From NCBI GenBank assembly GCA_021432635.1, contig MU270071.1:158392-222391 (forward strand): a DNA stretch of 64,000 nt, written 5' to 3'. The translations under genes were made by a program, and so were the position numbers. Positions 1 to 11,538 of this stretch are shown one piece after another (position 1 is the first letter of the stretch; every line of letters begins with the position of its first letter). This DNA is from Thozetella sp. PMI_491. Taxonomy: Eukaryota > Ascomycota > Sordariomycetes > Chaetosphaeriales > Chaetosphaeriaceae. A model generated the notes under the pieces. The model did not search any database. It was not told the origin of the DNA and worked only from the letters and a program-made list of their open reading frames with translations.

Positions 1-679
1 ACCCTGAGAGCCCCGACCGGCTGTGGACAAGTCTGTTGGAGTGGATGGCTCAGGACGGCCGGTTCGACATGGCCCACGTGATGGTCTGGGGCCTGAGCTC
101 CGGGGGCTATTACGCCATCCGCATTGCCCACACGCACAAGGACCAGCTCATCGGTTCCATCGCCCAGGGTGCCGGCTGCCACTACTTTTACGATCCCGAA
201 TGGCTCGAAACGGTTGACGGCCATGAATACCCCTTCCAGTACGTGCGGCCCCGGACGGGTCTTGTCGCTCTGCCGCTCTGGGCCACTACTAACTCAATCC
301 ACAGGCTAACTCCGGCCATGGCCATGAAGCATGGGTACAGCTCGGTTGAGGAATACAAGGCTGGCGTGCAGCAAAAGTTTTCTCTCCTCGAAACGGGCAT
401 CATACAGAAGCCCTCCGCCAGGCTTCTGCTTATCAACGTGAGTCCACCCTTCTTTCCACCACCTTCCCTTCTCTTCCCCCCCTTCCGGGCGACCGAGTCT
501 CTGACGCTATGAGTTAGGGCACCTTGGATGGCCTGATGCCGATCGAGGATTCCATGATGTTGTTCGAGTACGGCACCCCGAAGGAGGCCAGGTTCTTCTC
601 GGGGGCGCTCCATATGGGCTACCCCATGGCTAATACATCGGTTTATCCCTGGATGGAGAGTGTCATGGCATCGGTGTAA
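1..679 (+). CDS. Ayg1-type alpha/beta hydrolase, 3' part
   Basis: The 5' part lies outside the window. Two exons are visible, 1-437 and 518-679, joined over an 80-nt GT-AG intron; the frame is open from base 3. The protein shows a nucleophile elbow GLSSGGY followed by YAIRIAHTH, then after the intron [11 protein letters not shown] (acid Asp) and GALHMGYP (catalytic His). This order of Ser, Asp and His with these surroundings is that of the FrsA/Ayg1 family, whose fungal member Ayg1 shortens a heptaketide in DHN-melanin synthesis; other members are dihydropseudooxynicotine-like hydrolases. The substrate here cannot be told from the sequence, and no polyketide synthase lies in the window. The stop codon is at 677-679. 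It converges on the SDR gene, with 267 bases between the two stops. Confidence 0.85.
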
Positions 680-946
680 ATGGGACAAAAACGGGAGGAT
701 ATGAATGGCGAGGAGTCGGCAGCTTTTCTCGTTGATCTTGTGTGAACATGTGTGAACAACACCGGGGACAAAAGCATTGGCTAGGGTATCTAGGCATGGC
801 AATACTGTGCGGCCTTGTTCGAGTCACAACCCACCAGCCCGTTTTTGTGACTTTTCATCCGTTTATATATATATCCTGAAGACACGCTTCCTTCCCAGCT
901 TGCCTCGGGCCTTCTATTCTCTCCCTCTCGGTCTTCTTTCTCCAGT

Positions 947-1841
947 CTACCGACCCATCCACCCACCATCCACTAGTAGTGTGGTACCTGTCACGTAGGC
1001 ACTTGCCTTGCTCGCTAGGAACACCGTGGTGCCTTTAAAGTCCTCAGGCTTACCCCATCGCCCAGCCGGTATCCTCTGGTTTATGCTCGCTAGCCTCTCC
1101 GGGTTGTTGAGCAAGGCGGTGTTCATGTCGGTGTCAATGTAGCCCGGGGCGATGCCGTTCACGTTGATACCCTTGGAGCTAAGCTCGTTAGAGAAGCTCA
1201 TGGTCATGGTGCCGATGGCGCCTTTGGAGGCGGCGTAAGCCGGGATGGTCAAGCCGCCTTGGAAGGTTAGAAGGGAGGCGAAGTTGATGATGCTGCCCCG
1301 GCGGCCGGTGGCCGGCGAAGGGTCAAGCGTGAGCATGTGGGCACCGACGTCTCGGCAGAGGGTAAAGACGGTGTTGAGGTTCACCTGGATAACCTCGTTG
1401 AAGTCCGAAGTCGGGAACTGGTGGCATGGGTGTCGGCGCTGGATGCCGGCGCAGTTCACGAGGATGCGGATCTGGTGCCCGTCAGCCAGGACCTTGGGCA
1501 CCAGCTTCTCGACGTCCTCGGGCGAGCTCAGATCAGCCGTGTAGATGGCCGCTTTTCGGCCCAGTGACTGGACGGCTTTAAGTGTCTCTGTCGACGAATC
1601 GTCCCTCTGGGCCCGAGGCCATGGGTTAGCAAAGGGGAAGAGGCGCAGAGCGGGGGGGGGAAGGGAAAAGGCGGCGACCCGGCAGTGTGGATTGCCTTCT
1701 GTTGCGCACCTGGACCAGGAGAACATCGGATCCAGCCTCGGCAAGGGCGATGGCGACGGCCTGGCCGATGCCACGGGTGCCGCCGGTGACCAGGGCGGTG
1801 TGTCCCTCGAGCGAGAACATGTCCTTGACGCTTGCTGCCAT
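947..1841 (-). CDS. Short-chain dehydrogenase, 2-deoxy-D-gluconate 3-dehydrogenase (KduD)-like
   Basis: Exons 1841-1710 and 1606-947 with a 103-nt intron give 263 aa, the usual length of classical SDRs. The Rossmann motif TGGTRGIG is at about residues 19-26. The NCAG motif follows in exon 2, then the catalytic Ser in NFASLL and the YAASK Tyr/Lys pair; the tail ends LLVDGGWMGR. The closest family that fits (LEGHTALVTGGTRGIG, GRWGKPEDF) is KduD-like 2-deoxy-D-gluconate 3-dehydrogenase, an NAD-dependent enzyme of sugar-acid catabolism; the substrate is inferred only. The gene is divergent from the polyol dehydrogenase at 3088, which suggests shared control. The start is the first ATG, directly before MAASVKDMFSLEG. 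It could equally act on another keto-sugar or polyol. Confidence 0.88.
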
Positions 1842-3087
1842 CTTTGGGCTCGCTCGTCTCTCTCCTTTGGTGTTTCGAGTATACGGGTTAAAGCTGTGGG
1901 AGGGATTCGAATTGGTGAGCGTCCGTTTTCCTTTCCGGGCGGGTTATGAAGCAGAAATCCGTAGCCGATTGGCCCGGCCGTTTCGGCCTATGCAGGACCT
2001 GACAGGACAGGCCCCGTCCGTCGTCGGGCTCACACGACTAAAGCCAAGGTTTCTCCTCCCTTCCCCAAGTGCTGCCCCGCTGCTGCTACAAACTTTCGAG
2101 GAGGGGCACGGAGGGGCACCTCTGTGCGGGGTGGGTTCACGAGGATACAGTACAGTATTGTACATGGCGACCTCGTGGCGGGGTCTTCCGGGGCTCCTCC
2201 CCGGCCTCTCTCTTCGGCAATTGATACCTAGAAAGCCGATAGAGGGCATGGCGGGGTCGATTGGGGGTTAGGGGTAGACGGCGGTTTACCGAAACGGAAC
2301 CCCTCTAGCTCGTTATCCGTTCGGTCTCAATTGCCGGCCGTCACGTCCAGCAAAACTCCTTGTGCGCTCAAGCAGACAGACAGAAGGGCCCGGTTGAGGA
2401 GCCTCCGAAAAGTCCGGGCTGGCCCTCCTTCCCCGCGACGCTCTGAGGCGTGTCGCCGGGAAGGTGCGGTAGGGGTTATTTCTTCGTTTCCGCAGGCCTT
2501 CTCGCTCTTGCTCTTCTGGTCATTTCCCGGCTTCCAGGGGCATGCATGCAACGAACTGCTCCGTCAAGAACCGAACGCCGAGGTCCTTCCGCATCGGCTC
2601 CGTGTTGGGTCGGCTGATCACTCAGGTCGTCTTAGGCCGAAGCTATGCACCGTCTCAACCTCTCCGCCTGCGCCGTCGATATCGGAGCCAGCGGAAACCC
2701 CAGTCCCTCGGTTTCTGCAAGTCTGGTGGCGCGTAAGGTCATGCTTTATTTCCCTTTTTCCCTTCTCCTCCTCTCTCTCCTTTTCCCCCTTTTTCGGCGT
2801 GCGGTACTTGGTCCATTGGGTGTGCTTGTACATACCGGGCTTCCATAGTCGACAAGAGCTTCGTCGTCGTCGTTGTCCCCCCCCGTGTCCTCGAACCCGA
2901 CGCCGAGCCCTACTCACATCCCCGTTGCCCCCTTTGCTTCACCATCCCGGCGGCCTCTTCACGCTCTTCTCTCTTCTCTCTTCCCCCCTTCCAATTTCTC
3001 TCTCCGGGAACCTCCGTATATCTCCAGTCCTTGCGTACCAGCCCCGACAATCAAACCTACTATCGTGCCCGAACCACACTCGTAGTC
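1842..3087. promoter_or_regulatory. Divergent intergenic region between SDR and polyol dehydrogenase
   Basis: No coding exon is seen. The SDR start lies on the left and the polyol dehydrogenase start on the right, so it must hold both promoters. Long pyrimidine tracts at about 2745-2800 and 2960-3005 precede the polyol dehydrogenase start, as is common in fungal promoters. Short ORFs here lack any recognisable motif. Confidence 0.6.
2178..2256. promoter_or_regulatory. Cluster of CreA/CRE-1-like SYGGRG sites
   Basis: Four matches to the carbon catabolite repressor consensus SYGGRG lie within 79 bases: GCGGGG at 2178-2183, CCGGGG at 2188-2193, its complement at 2199-2204, and GCGGGG at 2251-2256. 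They sit between two divergent sugar-metabolism genes, where glucose repression would make sense. The consensus is short and the DNA GC-rich, so chance matches are possible. Confidence 0.3.
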
Positions 3088-4446
3088 ATGGCAGCCCAGA
3101 CTGTAAAAGCCTCGGTCCTCCACGGAGCAAAGGACATGCGTATTGTAAGATACACTATGTTGTAGGTCCTTCGGGGTAACCTCTCACAAGCCACTAGGAG
3201 GAGCGCCAGCTTCCCTCACTCGCGGCCGGCGACGTCGAGGTGGCAGTCAAGGCGACTGGCCTCTGTGGTTCTGACCTCCACTACTTTCATCACTACCGCA
3301 ACGGTGACATTTTGGTCCGGGAACCCATAACACTAGGCCACGAATCCGCTGGTATCATCACCGCTGTCGGACCCGGAGTCACCGCGCTCAAGGTCGGCGA
3401 TCCTGTTGCCCTCGAGGTCGGCCAGCCCTGTGGCCAATGCGCCCTGTGCCTGGAGGGCCGCTACAACATTTGCCGGGAGATGCGTTTCCGCAGCTCTGCC
3501 AAGTCATATCCTCATGCTCAAGGCACCCTCCAGGAGAGAATTGCGCACCCGGCGGCCTGGTGCCACAGGTGAGCCCCCTCGCCCTAAACACTAGAGCGCC
3601 TTGAGCATGCCGGGCTCTCTGTTGGGAAGAGGCTGATGCTCACGCGACGAGCGCTCTAGATTGCCCGAGAGCGTATCCTTGGAATTCGGCGCTCTGGTCG
3701 AACCCCTGTCCGTGGCCCAGCATGCAGCAGACCGGGCGGGCCTTCCGACCGGCTCGACCATCCTGGTGCTTGGCGCCGGCGCGGTCGGTCTCTTGTGCGC
3801 CGCCATCAGCAAGGTGAACAAGGCGAAGGTCGTCATAGCCGACATCAACGAAGATCGCGTCCGATTCGCGGTCGAGCACGGGTTCGCGGACGCATCGTTG
3901 GTCGTACCCATGAAGCGCCCCGAGACCATAGCCGACAAGCTCGAGTTCGCCAAGGAGGTAGCAGAGGCGGTCAAGAACACAAAGGTCGGCGGCGAGGCTG
4001 TTGGTGAAGTGACGGCTACTTTCGAGTGCACTGGCGTCGAGTCTTGCCTGCAGTCGGCCATCTATGTAAGCTCGAGCCTTGCCCTTCCCTCCCCCCCCAG
4101 TGGTGTTCCCACTTCCACCTAGGCCCTTTGGCTGACATGACAACAATAGGCCACCGGTCCCGGCGGCAAGATCATGATTATTGGCATGGGCAATCCGATC
4201 CAGACCCTGCCCATCTCGGCCGCTGCGCTGCGCGAGGTCGACCTCGTCGGTGTTTTCCGTTACGCCAATACCTACCCCCGGATCATCGAGTTGCTCGCGA
4301 GTAAGAACCCGCTGCTTCCAGATCTGAGCAAACTCATCACCCAGCGGTACACAGGGTTAGAGAACATCGAGAAGGCGTTCGAGATGGCTGCGAAGGTCAA
4401 GGATGATGAAGGCAACCTGGTGTTGAAGGTGATTGCACAGCTTTAA
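3088..4446 (+). CDS. Zinc-dependent polyol (sorbitol/xylitol) dehydrogenase
   Basis: Four exons, 3088-3144, 3198-3568, 3660-4065 and 4150-4446, give 376 aa, typical of medium-chain polyol dehydrogenases. The catalytic zinc site is visible as GLCGSDLHY and GHESAG. Only some of the usual structural-zinc cysteines can be read, in CGQCALCLEGRYNIC. The NAD-binding motif GAGAVG follows in exon 3, and its neighbour VIADINEDR carries the acidic residue that favours NAD over NADP. Enzymes of this group oxidise sorbitol or xylitol to fructose or xylulose in the cytosol; which substrate is used here is not decidable by eye. The exon 2/3 joint rebuilds HPAAWCHRLPESVSLE, a conserved block, which supports the model. 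It is divergent from the SDR and convergent with the aldo/keto reductase, 296 bases away. Confidence 0.93.
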
Positions 4447-4742
4447 CGGACGAAAGGAAAGGTTTAATTGCGGCGCGTGGCTGGCTGGGTATAGATCTAG
4501 GTTCTGCTGTGCATCTACGAATTTTCTGGGTAGCGGAGGAGGGGGCAAAAGCAAAATGGTACGTAGTACAGCTGAGCTACAGCCAATAAATGCACGACTT
4601 GAGGAGGACGGACGTCTGCTATGCGGGCCGATTTTTAACCATCTATCAAGGTACCTTGGAATTCTGTCTATCGCCCAGGCTGTCTGTCCGGATTACCTGC
4701 CACGGCTGCTGCATACTCTAGCATCATCGCAATTCTGGCGCC

Positions 4743-5954
4743 TCAAGACTTGTCTGGGAAGCCAAAATCCACGCCGAAAGGCGGGTACACGAAGCGCTGG
4801 AGCTTGCCATCCTTGGTCAGCGCGTCCGAGTAGTCGTTGAGCAGCTTCATGTCCTCGTCGTCTAGCTTGAGGAGCTTCTTGTTGGCCTCAATTCTCTCGG
4901 GCGTAACCGACTTGGCGAGTACGGTGCTACCGCGCGGGACTGTTTGTATAGTATGCCTTTAGTCATCTGGACCACCTCACCATCTTGTGCTCCCACTACG
5001 CCGTCGTGGCAAGGGTAGTTCAGGGGCCACTTACTGTGATAGCTCAGAAGCACCGCGGCCGCGGTGGCGCCGTGCTTCTCGGCGATCTTGACGACCGGCT
5101 CTGCCGTGAAGAGCGGGCCGCCCGTGCTGCCGAGGGGGCTGTAGGCCATGATGTGAATGCCCTTCTCCTTGCAGAGATCGACGATCTCCTGCTGCGGCAG
5201 CGCGGGGTGGTTCTCGATCTGGTTGACGGCCGGAACAACAGTGGCGTGGGGAAGGAGCTGCTCGAGGTAACGCTTGCTGTAGTTGGAGACGCCAATGGCC
5301 TTGGTTTTGCCCGTGGCAAGGGCTGCCTCCATCTGCTTCCACCCGTCCACGTGGTTGTAGCTCCTGATGATGTCGCGAGAGCCGTCGGGGAGCTTGGGGA
5401 ACTTGTCGTCGTTGCCTAGGAGCGCCATGAGCTATGCCGAGTCTTCTCCACCTCTCTTTCTTGTCCCTTTGGTCACGCACCTTCGGGGTTCATCAACAGG
5501 GGCCAATGCTGCAGGAGACGATCAGCTAGGCTCCTGGGCAACGAGCCGGGGTGGTAGTTAAACTCACAACCAGGAGCAGGTCCACATAGTCCAATCCCAG
5601 GCTCTTCAGGCTCTTCTCTAGGCCGAGCTGTACGCGGGTAGTGTATGTGGCCCACACCTTGGTGACGACGAAGACGTCCTCACGCTTTACGCCGGCCGCG
5701 AACGCCTCTTTGAGGCCCTCGCCAACCTCGTCCTCGTTCCCGTAGCAGTAGGCGCAGTCAACAAGCTTGTAACCGTTCTGGAGAGCGTAAGCGACGGCGG
5801 CCTTTACCTGGCCGGCAGGCGACTGCCATGTCCCTGTAGTGCCGTGTTAGCATCCCACGTCCTAGACCCAGTAAAAACCGCCGAAGTTGGACCAACCGAG
5901 ACCGAGGGCGGGAATCTGCTGGCCGGAGTTGAGTTTGAAGGTCTGGTCCGTCAT
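4743..5954 (-). CDS. Aldo/keto reductase (GCY1/glycerol dehydrogenase-like)
   Basis: Five exons, 5954-5897, 5833-5568, 5508-5481, 5415-5035 and 4939-4743, join in frame to 309 aa. The start MTDQTFKLNSGQQIPALGLG is the normal AKR N-terminus. The catalytic tetrad can be read: Asp and Tyr in VDCAYCYGNEDEVG, Lys in VVTKVW, His in LLVHWP. The 28-nt third exon carries HWPLLMNPE and is required to reach the active-site His. The fourth exon begins at an acceptor inside CCTAG, giving NPEGNDDKFPKLPDGS. The first donor is GTTGGT, unusual but needed to keep the conserved GLGTWQ. Such enzymes reduce aldehydes and keto-sugars with NADPH; glycerol, glyceraldehyde and pentose substrates all fit. It is the third oxidoreductase in a row and may work with the polyol dehydrogenase. 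Confidence 0.9.
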
Positions 5955-7127
5955 GGTGCGAGAGGCTCCTCTGGGCTCTCTTCTTCTACTTGTCTTCTGT
6001 CTTCCAAAGGAAATCGCGCGAGAACGGCGAGGATGTGCGAGGAGGAGCCGTGAAACGAGACGCAGGACAGGGAACGGCTAAGTCTGGTCCGTTGCCGCCC
6101 TGCAGTCGGCTAAATGGCTATCTTATGTAGGCCTACGAGCTGGAGCTATGTCGCCCCTCCCCCCATTACTCCGTACCCCCGCGCAAGAAACCCCATCAGC
6201 TAGGGGCAGGTGGAGAGGGACGTGGAAGGGGGGTAGCGTGGCCGAGAGGAGGGGTGGTAGAGAGATACCCCTGAGCCGCCGCTGGGCAAGTTGGACTCAA
6301 GTGGCACGGAACGGTCTAGGCTATTTTTTCTTCTTCCCCTTCCGCAAAAGTGATTTTGTAGGCCCCTTTCTTGTTGACTTGCCCCTTTCTTTCGCTCGTG
6401 ATGCGCACCAAACCATAACGCTCATTCAGTCGAGCCAGTTCTTGTAAAAAGTGTGTCGCCATCTGTTTGCATTCTCTTCTTTTCCTGGAAACCCCACGAA
6501 GTAACCGGGGAGCACGAGTAATTCAACGGCCTTAGCTGCGTCACAGCTGGCGCTCTAAGCCCACCGCCGACGCCCTTAGCAAGGGCTCCGAGGCCGGCAA
6601 TCGGGCTAGCTTTCGGCCACTGTCCGTCGATAGCGGGTCTAGATCGATAGGTGGAAAAAACTCCAGAAGCCGCCGAGAGCTCCGTTTCGGCCTAGCTTCA
6701 CCCGAAACGGGGGAGCCACCAGAGTCGGCAAACCAAGGAGTCGGCTCTCTACCTGCTTTGTAAATTGTAAACCGCTCTACGCCTATACCAGAATACTCTT
6801 CAGGCTGAGACGCTGCTTGTGCGCGAAATGTGCTGTGCCATCTCGCACTGGTTTTCGACGGGCCCCTTTTGGTGCGGCCATCTCCTGCCGCTTCGGATGC
6901 TACCCGTCTTTTGAGCGTGCACGGATGCCTCGAGAATACCTCGTTCAAATGCCTACGTACTTACATTGTTGGAGACCAGTACTGTTCGAGGGTTCTTGGA
7001 CCTGGTTGGGTACAATTTATTACAAAAGAGCCATGCGATGGTCTATGTTGGACGCCACTGCGGTGTATCGAAACGCTAAAATAGTTGTACACGAATCCTA
7101 GTTTCACAAGCCCGGCGGACGAGCTCT
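5955..7127. other. Intergenic, no gene seen
   Basis: It lies upstream of the aldo/keto reductase and downstream of SED5. It holds a T-rich run at about 6323-6340 and scattered short ORFs without motifs on either strand. The left third should contain the aldo/keto reductase promoter and the right end the SED5 3' untranslated region. Confidence 0.5.
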
Positions 7128-8746
7128 CTACCCGGCAATCAATACCCACAGGAGGACTATCATAACCATCAGTTAGAATGCATTTCGTTAAGGGCAAACA
7201 AAATGGGGCGTTGACTAAAAGGGGGAAACGGGGGCAGGGGGATCCAGAGCAATATGATGGCGGTGCTCTAGTACGGCGACGACGACGCCAGAAGGCATCC
7301 TGGGTCAACATACAGAAAATCATCTGGTTACAAGTTAACAGGAGGTCTAGGGGGGCTCGGGTGGCAAGGCCTACTAGGACGCCAAACATTTTGGCTATTA
7401 GCCACCGGTTCCCGGACACCCGGTTCCAGTACTTGAGTAACTCTCGCTGAGCACCTGCCACGTTGTCGACGACATCTTCTCTGTGGTCTTGTGAGCTATG
7501 ACCTAGCTATTGTGAGCTAGGAGCCTATTTCTTACGTGTTTGCGTCTATGCGCTCGATCTGTCGGAGGCTGTGTCAGCGTACGAAGCAGGGCAAACTTGG
7601 CACGCGCCAGAAAAAAAGGACAAGGGTAAAGAGGGAGAGGGGTGGATGAGCCTTACCATTTCTGTTTGCTCGTTCACCATGGCCGCGACTATAGACTTGT
7701 TAGTAACGGGTCACGTGGATGACTGCGACGCCGTCCTTACGTTGACCGAACTATCAAGCAGGTTAGCATTTCCTCGATGGCCAGTCCCTTCTGAGGGCGC
7801 CTTACAATGCTGCCTAGCTCGTTGATGGTCGACTCGATAGCCTCAATGGCCTGCCCTCTCTCCTGGATGTACGTATTCTGTGGCTGGGCCTCCTCCATCA
7901 TGAGCAGCTGCTGATCGCCTACGGGATTCAGAGAAAGCAGATCCGCGCCCGGGGACGGGGTGCCGCGGTTTGGCGTGCCGTACAACGGGGAAGACGACTG
8001 CTGGATCGGGAGGTGGGTGTTCTGGGAGACTGTGGAGATGAAATTGTCCGTCCTCGACCTCGAGGCCTGAATGTTCTTGGTGCGCACCTCCAGCACGTCC
8101 TTAAAGTTGGCTGATACGTCGGTCAATTTTCCTTGGAGAAGGAAGACCACGTTCTTGTTGTGCTCCCCTTCTTGGTCCGGCTTCGGGTGCAGCTGTTTGG
8201 AGAGCGCCTGGAGGCCTGAGATTTCCTGCGTCCATGTGAGCTGTTACTCATTCCCGTTTGTTCCACCACTACTCATCCTTGCATGTCCACGTACTCTATT
8301 CAGCGAAGAGAGGTCTTGCTTGATGATAAACGTGAGCTCGTTGATCTCGACCGGCCGGTCGTCAAAGAGAGTCTTTCTCTTGGCCACTGTCCCCTTCCAG
8401 TTAGCATACTCCAGGCTAAGGCAAGGTACTGGGGTTTGCCTACGCTGTGCCAACTTCTCCAGTTTCCCCATGGTCGCAGATATCCCGCGCCCGATCTCCG
8501 CGGCCTACCAACCCACCTCCACGTTAGCGCCTGAATGTTGATTCCTTTCGTCACGCGAAACAGTCGTACCTTGCGCGCGAACTCGGATCGCCGTGGCCGC
8601 CCATTGCCATCGGCTGCGTTCTTCTGAGAATCCGTCAGGAGAGACCGTCGCTGTGCGCCAACTTTAGACGCGGCCTGGCGGCGCTCGGCTTGCGCGACAA
8701 TCGTTTTGAACTCGGAAGTTCGGTCTTGTATCTGTACGGCACCCAT
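7128..8746 (-). CDS. sed5: Syntaxin Sed5 (Qa-SNARE of ER-Golgi transport)
   Basis: Ten exons rebuild 319 aa: 8746-8570, 8504-8444, 8386-8295, 8225-7806, 7750-7741, 7688-7657, 7558-7536, 7480-7375, 7323-7314 and 7156-7128. The N-terminus MGAVQIQDRTSEF is the Sly1-binding peptide of Sed5/syntaxin 5. An Habc region follows, then the SNARE motif with the zero-layer Gln at about residue 261 (MVNEQTEM). The tail anchor ends KMFGVLMIFFLLWVLIAG. Sed5 is the target-membrane SNARE of the cis-Golgi, pairing with Bos1, Bet1 and Sec22. Two exons are only 10 nt long. One supplies FGQ plus the first base of the next Leu codon inside the SNARE motif; the other supplies MIF plus the first base of the next Phe codon in the membrane anchor. 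Without them neither conserved block can be read, so the model is strongly constrained. Confidence 0.93.
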
Positions 8747-11538
8747 AACGGCTTGCGCACGGTATCTTCTCGTTTTCTGCTTGGGTTGGGTCTAAAGGAA
8801 ATACGGATCGGATATCGGATCGGTCGGGGAAAACGAGTGTCGCCTCAGGAGAGGAAGTAGGCCAGCGCAGCTGACAGTCAAATACGGTGAGGAGAGCGGC
8901 GGAGGATCCCTACGATGCTCTGCTATCTCGAAAGCTTAGAGAGCTAGGAGCAAGAGCGAAGGTAGTCCAAGAAGTTGGGCGGCTCCTCCCAATTGTATCT
9001 TGTATCTATCGTCTTTCGTGGCGCGGGACGGACCGGACTTTAGAAGTGTATCGAAAGCGGTAATTAAATATCGGTACCTGAAGGCGACGGTGGCCTCCGG
9101 AGGGGGCAACAGAGTCGAAAAGTTGAAAGTCAAATTGAAAAGCCGGATAAGGGTCAGGCGCAAACGAAGGGAGAGTGGTAAGGATGGAAGGAAGGCCGTC
9201 GCGCTTGCTCTCACCACTTTGCCCAACGTGTTTCTTTTCGTTTCAAAGCCACAGTTGGTCACAAGCCCCCTGTGCCGTGGGAAACGAAGAGCACAGATCT
9301 CTTCTCAGGCGTACACAGTGTGATAGTGAGGTTTACTGTGTTCTGGACACTGTATGCAGTCATTGAGAGTTGACTACGGAGCACTTGGCAACCCAAATAC
9401 TGTACGGTTAAGGTGCTAAAACTTTGCATCATCAGCGCCTTGGGATTAGCAAAAACAGTACAGCGGTATTCCGTACTACGGGCTGCATGTTGGTTAGCTT
9501 GGTACGAGACAGAGGTCTAGCATACATGAGGGCTTGGGAGCCAGCAAATGGCCCTTTTGGCTTTCTGCCGGCCCTGTAATCTTGCTGTACTTGGGGCAAT
9601 TGCTTTTCTTATGGCCTATGATAGTCAAGGTGAAGACAGTGGCTGTTTAATTCCCGTTGTACATAACGACCAGACAGGGGTTGTAATGTACCTGCAGAGT
9701 AAAAGTCGGTCGATGAGAATCCTCGTTTTCTCGCAGCAAGCCAGGAGAGCCCGTAGTTGCGTTGCGCTTAGGTGCCAAACAGGCCAACAATGCTGAGCTC
9801 ATGCTGCGGTAAGATGAGGTCTACCGTCTATAGGAGCCTGCTGGTCACGGACCGAAATGCCACTCAGAGCGGTGGCTGCTACAGGTTCTAGCGGGTAACA
9901 AGGGTTCGCGAGGAGGGCAAACGGGGGCCTCTCGCTCATGACGTCGTTCGGAACGTGCTGTGCAATGCGACGTAAAGGATGCTGCAGACGGCGCCGTAGC
10001 AGGCGAGGAGTGTTTCCGGGTCAGGACTTCGGGTACATCGCAAGTACGGCGAGGCTGGCCAACCGCAGTAGGGAAGTGGTGTGCAGCGACAGCTTGTGCT
10101 ACGGAGGCATCCAAGGCCGGATTATAAGATACGAGGGTAACGTCGCTCGGCGCAAATTGTGGTCCCCAACGCCGCCGTCAAACAGGCGTCTGCAAGCAAA
10201 CGCAGCCAAGTGGAGGCACAGCTGGCAGCTGCCCTTCCCATGCACCAAGGTGGCCTCTAGGCCTCTCTACTCTGTACGCTACAGGGCAGCTCCGGCGCGG
10301 CAAGAGGGCATGGGCTGAACCGAACTGCTGGGAGAGAGTGCATGGCACCTGCGTTGGCCTGCGTCGGGGCCACTGTTTGCTTCTAGAACACAAGCCCCAT
10401 TCCTACCAAGATGGGACCAAGTCGCAGCCGGTGTCTGGGGGCACGGTTGCTCTCCTCAGCCCACACCGGAGCTGCAGCACAGGCCGTCTAGCAGGGAGCT
10501 TCTGACGCAGACGGACCTCCGATTGATGCGGGCCCCCAAGAAGGTCAAGGCTGAGACACCCAAGTCGCTAGCCAGCACAACCGTTCGCGGCAGCAGAGTA
10601 GCAACCCCTCCCTCCCTGTAGCTATTGGTCGGCAAGGCCACTACGAGACGCGGCCCGGTCGTGCAGGAAGGCGCCGCCGCCTCGCGCCTCAACAGCTGCT
10701 GAAGAATTGAAAGCGACCCCTGCAGCCACGGTCGAGATAGGCAAGATAAGGCACGCCTCTTCCCGGGGAAGGCACATGGGAAGATACATGGGGCCATACA
10801 GCAGGTTTTGGCAACAGCTGATCTACGGGAGCTAGGGCGGTACGATGACGGCCAGCAATTTTTTTTATTTCCTATTGAAGTTGCCGAGGGAATGGGCAGG
10901 GGGAAAAGAGCTTACGAGGATTACGAAATCCTATCGCCCCACGATGATCCATCGCCAGGCGGTAAAATTAGGCCAGCTGGTTGGGCTTTGCTGGGCTTTG
11001 CTGGCTTTTGCCAGGGTGCGGATGACACTTGGCATTGGCTCGTCAATTTTGGCGGCTGCTTTCCCTTGACGTCGGCACCATGGAATCCGTGAGCCCGTCC
11101 GCCGCCCGGAAAAGGTGCTGCATCGTCTGAACCCTTCACATCTCCAGCATTGCCTCTTGCTTTCTGCATTTCCTAGCCCGCTCTTTTCTTTTGAATCTAC
11201 AGCGAAACCCCCCTTGTGGTGTCGTGGTGTTCCGCCTGGATTTTGCATTCCCCGTCGCAACGTAGCCTCCACCCCCCATCCAACCCGGCGAGCCGATCGA
11301 CCGCGATTGATCTTTTGCATCATTGCCAATTTCGCCCTGCCCGTGTCTCGCGCCTCCCCCGGGGGTCTGTGGCCTCTTGCGTCGGCGTCGGTCTGCCCCC
11401 GAAGCGCAGTTCACGAGAGCGCCCGAAAAAAAAAACACAAGACTGTAATCATCGCGTCCGACATTTTGGCAAGCGGGAGAATGTTGCCAGCCCCGAAGTG
11501 CCGCTAGAGCACCAACCAGCCAAACCGTTACAGACACC
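8747..11538. other. Divergent intergenic region, no gene seen
   Basis: This 2.8-kb stretch separates SED5 (-) from the 1210-aa protein gene (+). ORFs of 80-130 codons occur on both strands but none shows a family motif, a signal peptide or a convincing exon chain. The part at about 9300-9780 is poorer in GC than its surroundings. The last 400 bases should hold the promoter and 5' leader of the large gene. Confidence 0.45.

Noticed and set aside
188-802. 204-codon ORF on the - strand
   Set aside because: It runs antisense to the hydrolase exons and its intron; no motif is present and the + strand reading has the catalytic residues.
7128-7374. Reading the Sed5 tail straight on, or via an acceptor near 7269
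   Set aside because: Straight reading gives a long non-conserved tail. The acceptor near 7269 gives a hydrophobic but atypical end. Only the 10-nt exon plus 7156-7128 yields the conserved anchor and an immediate stop.
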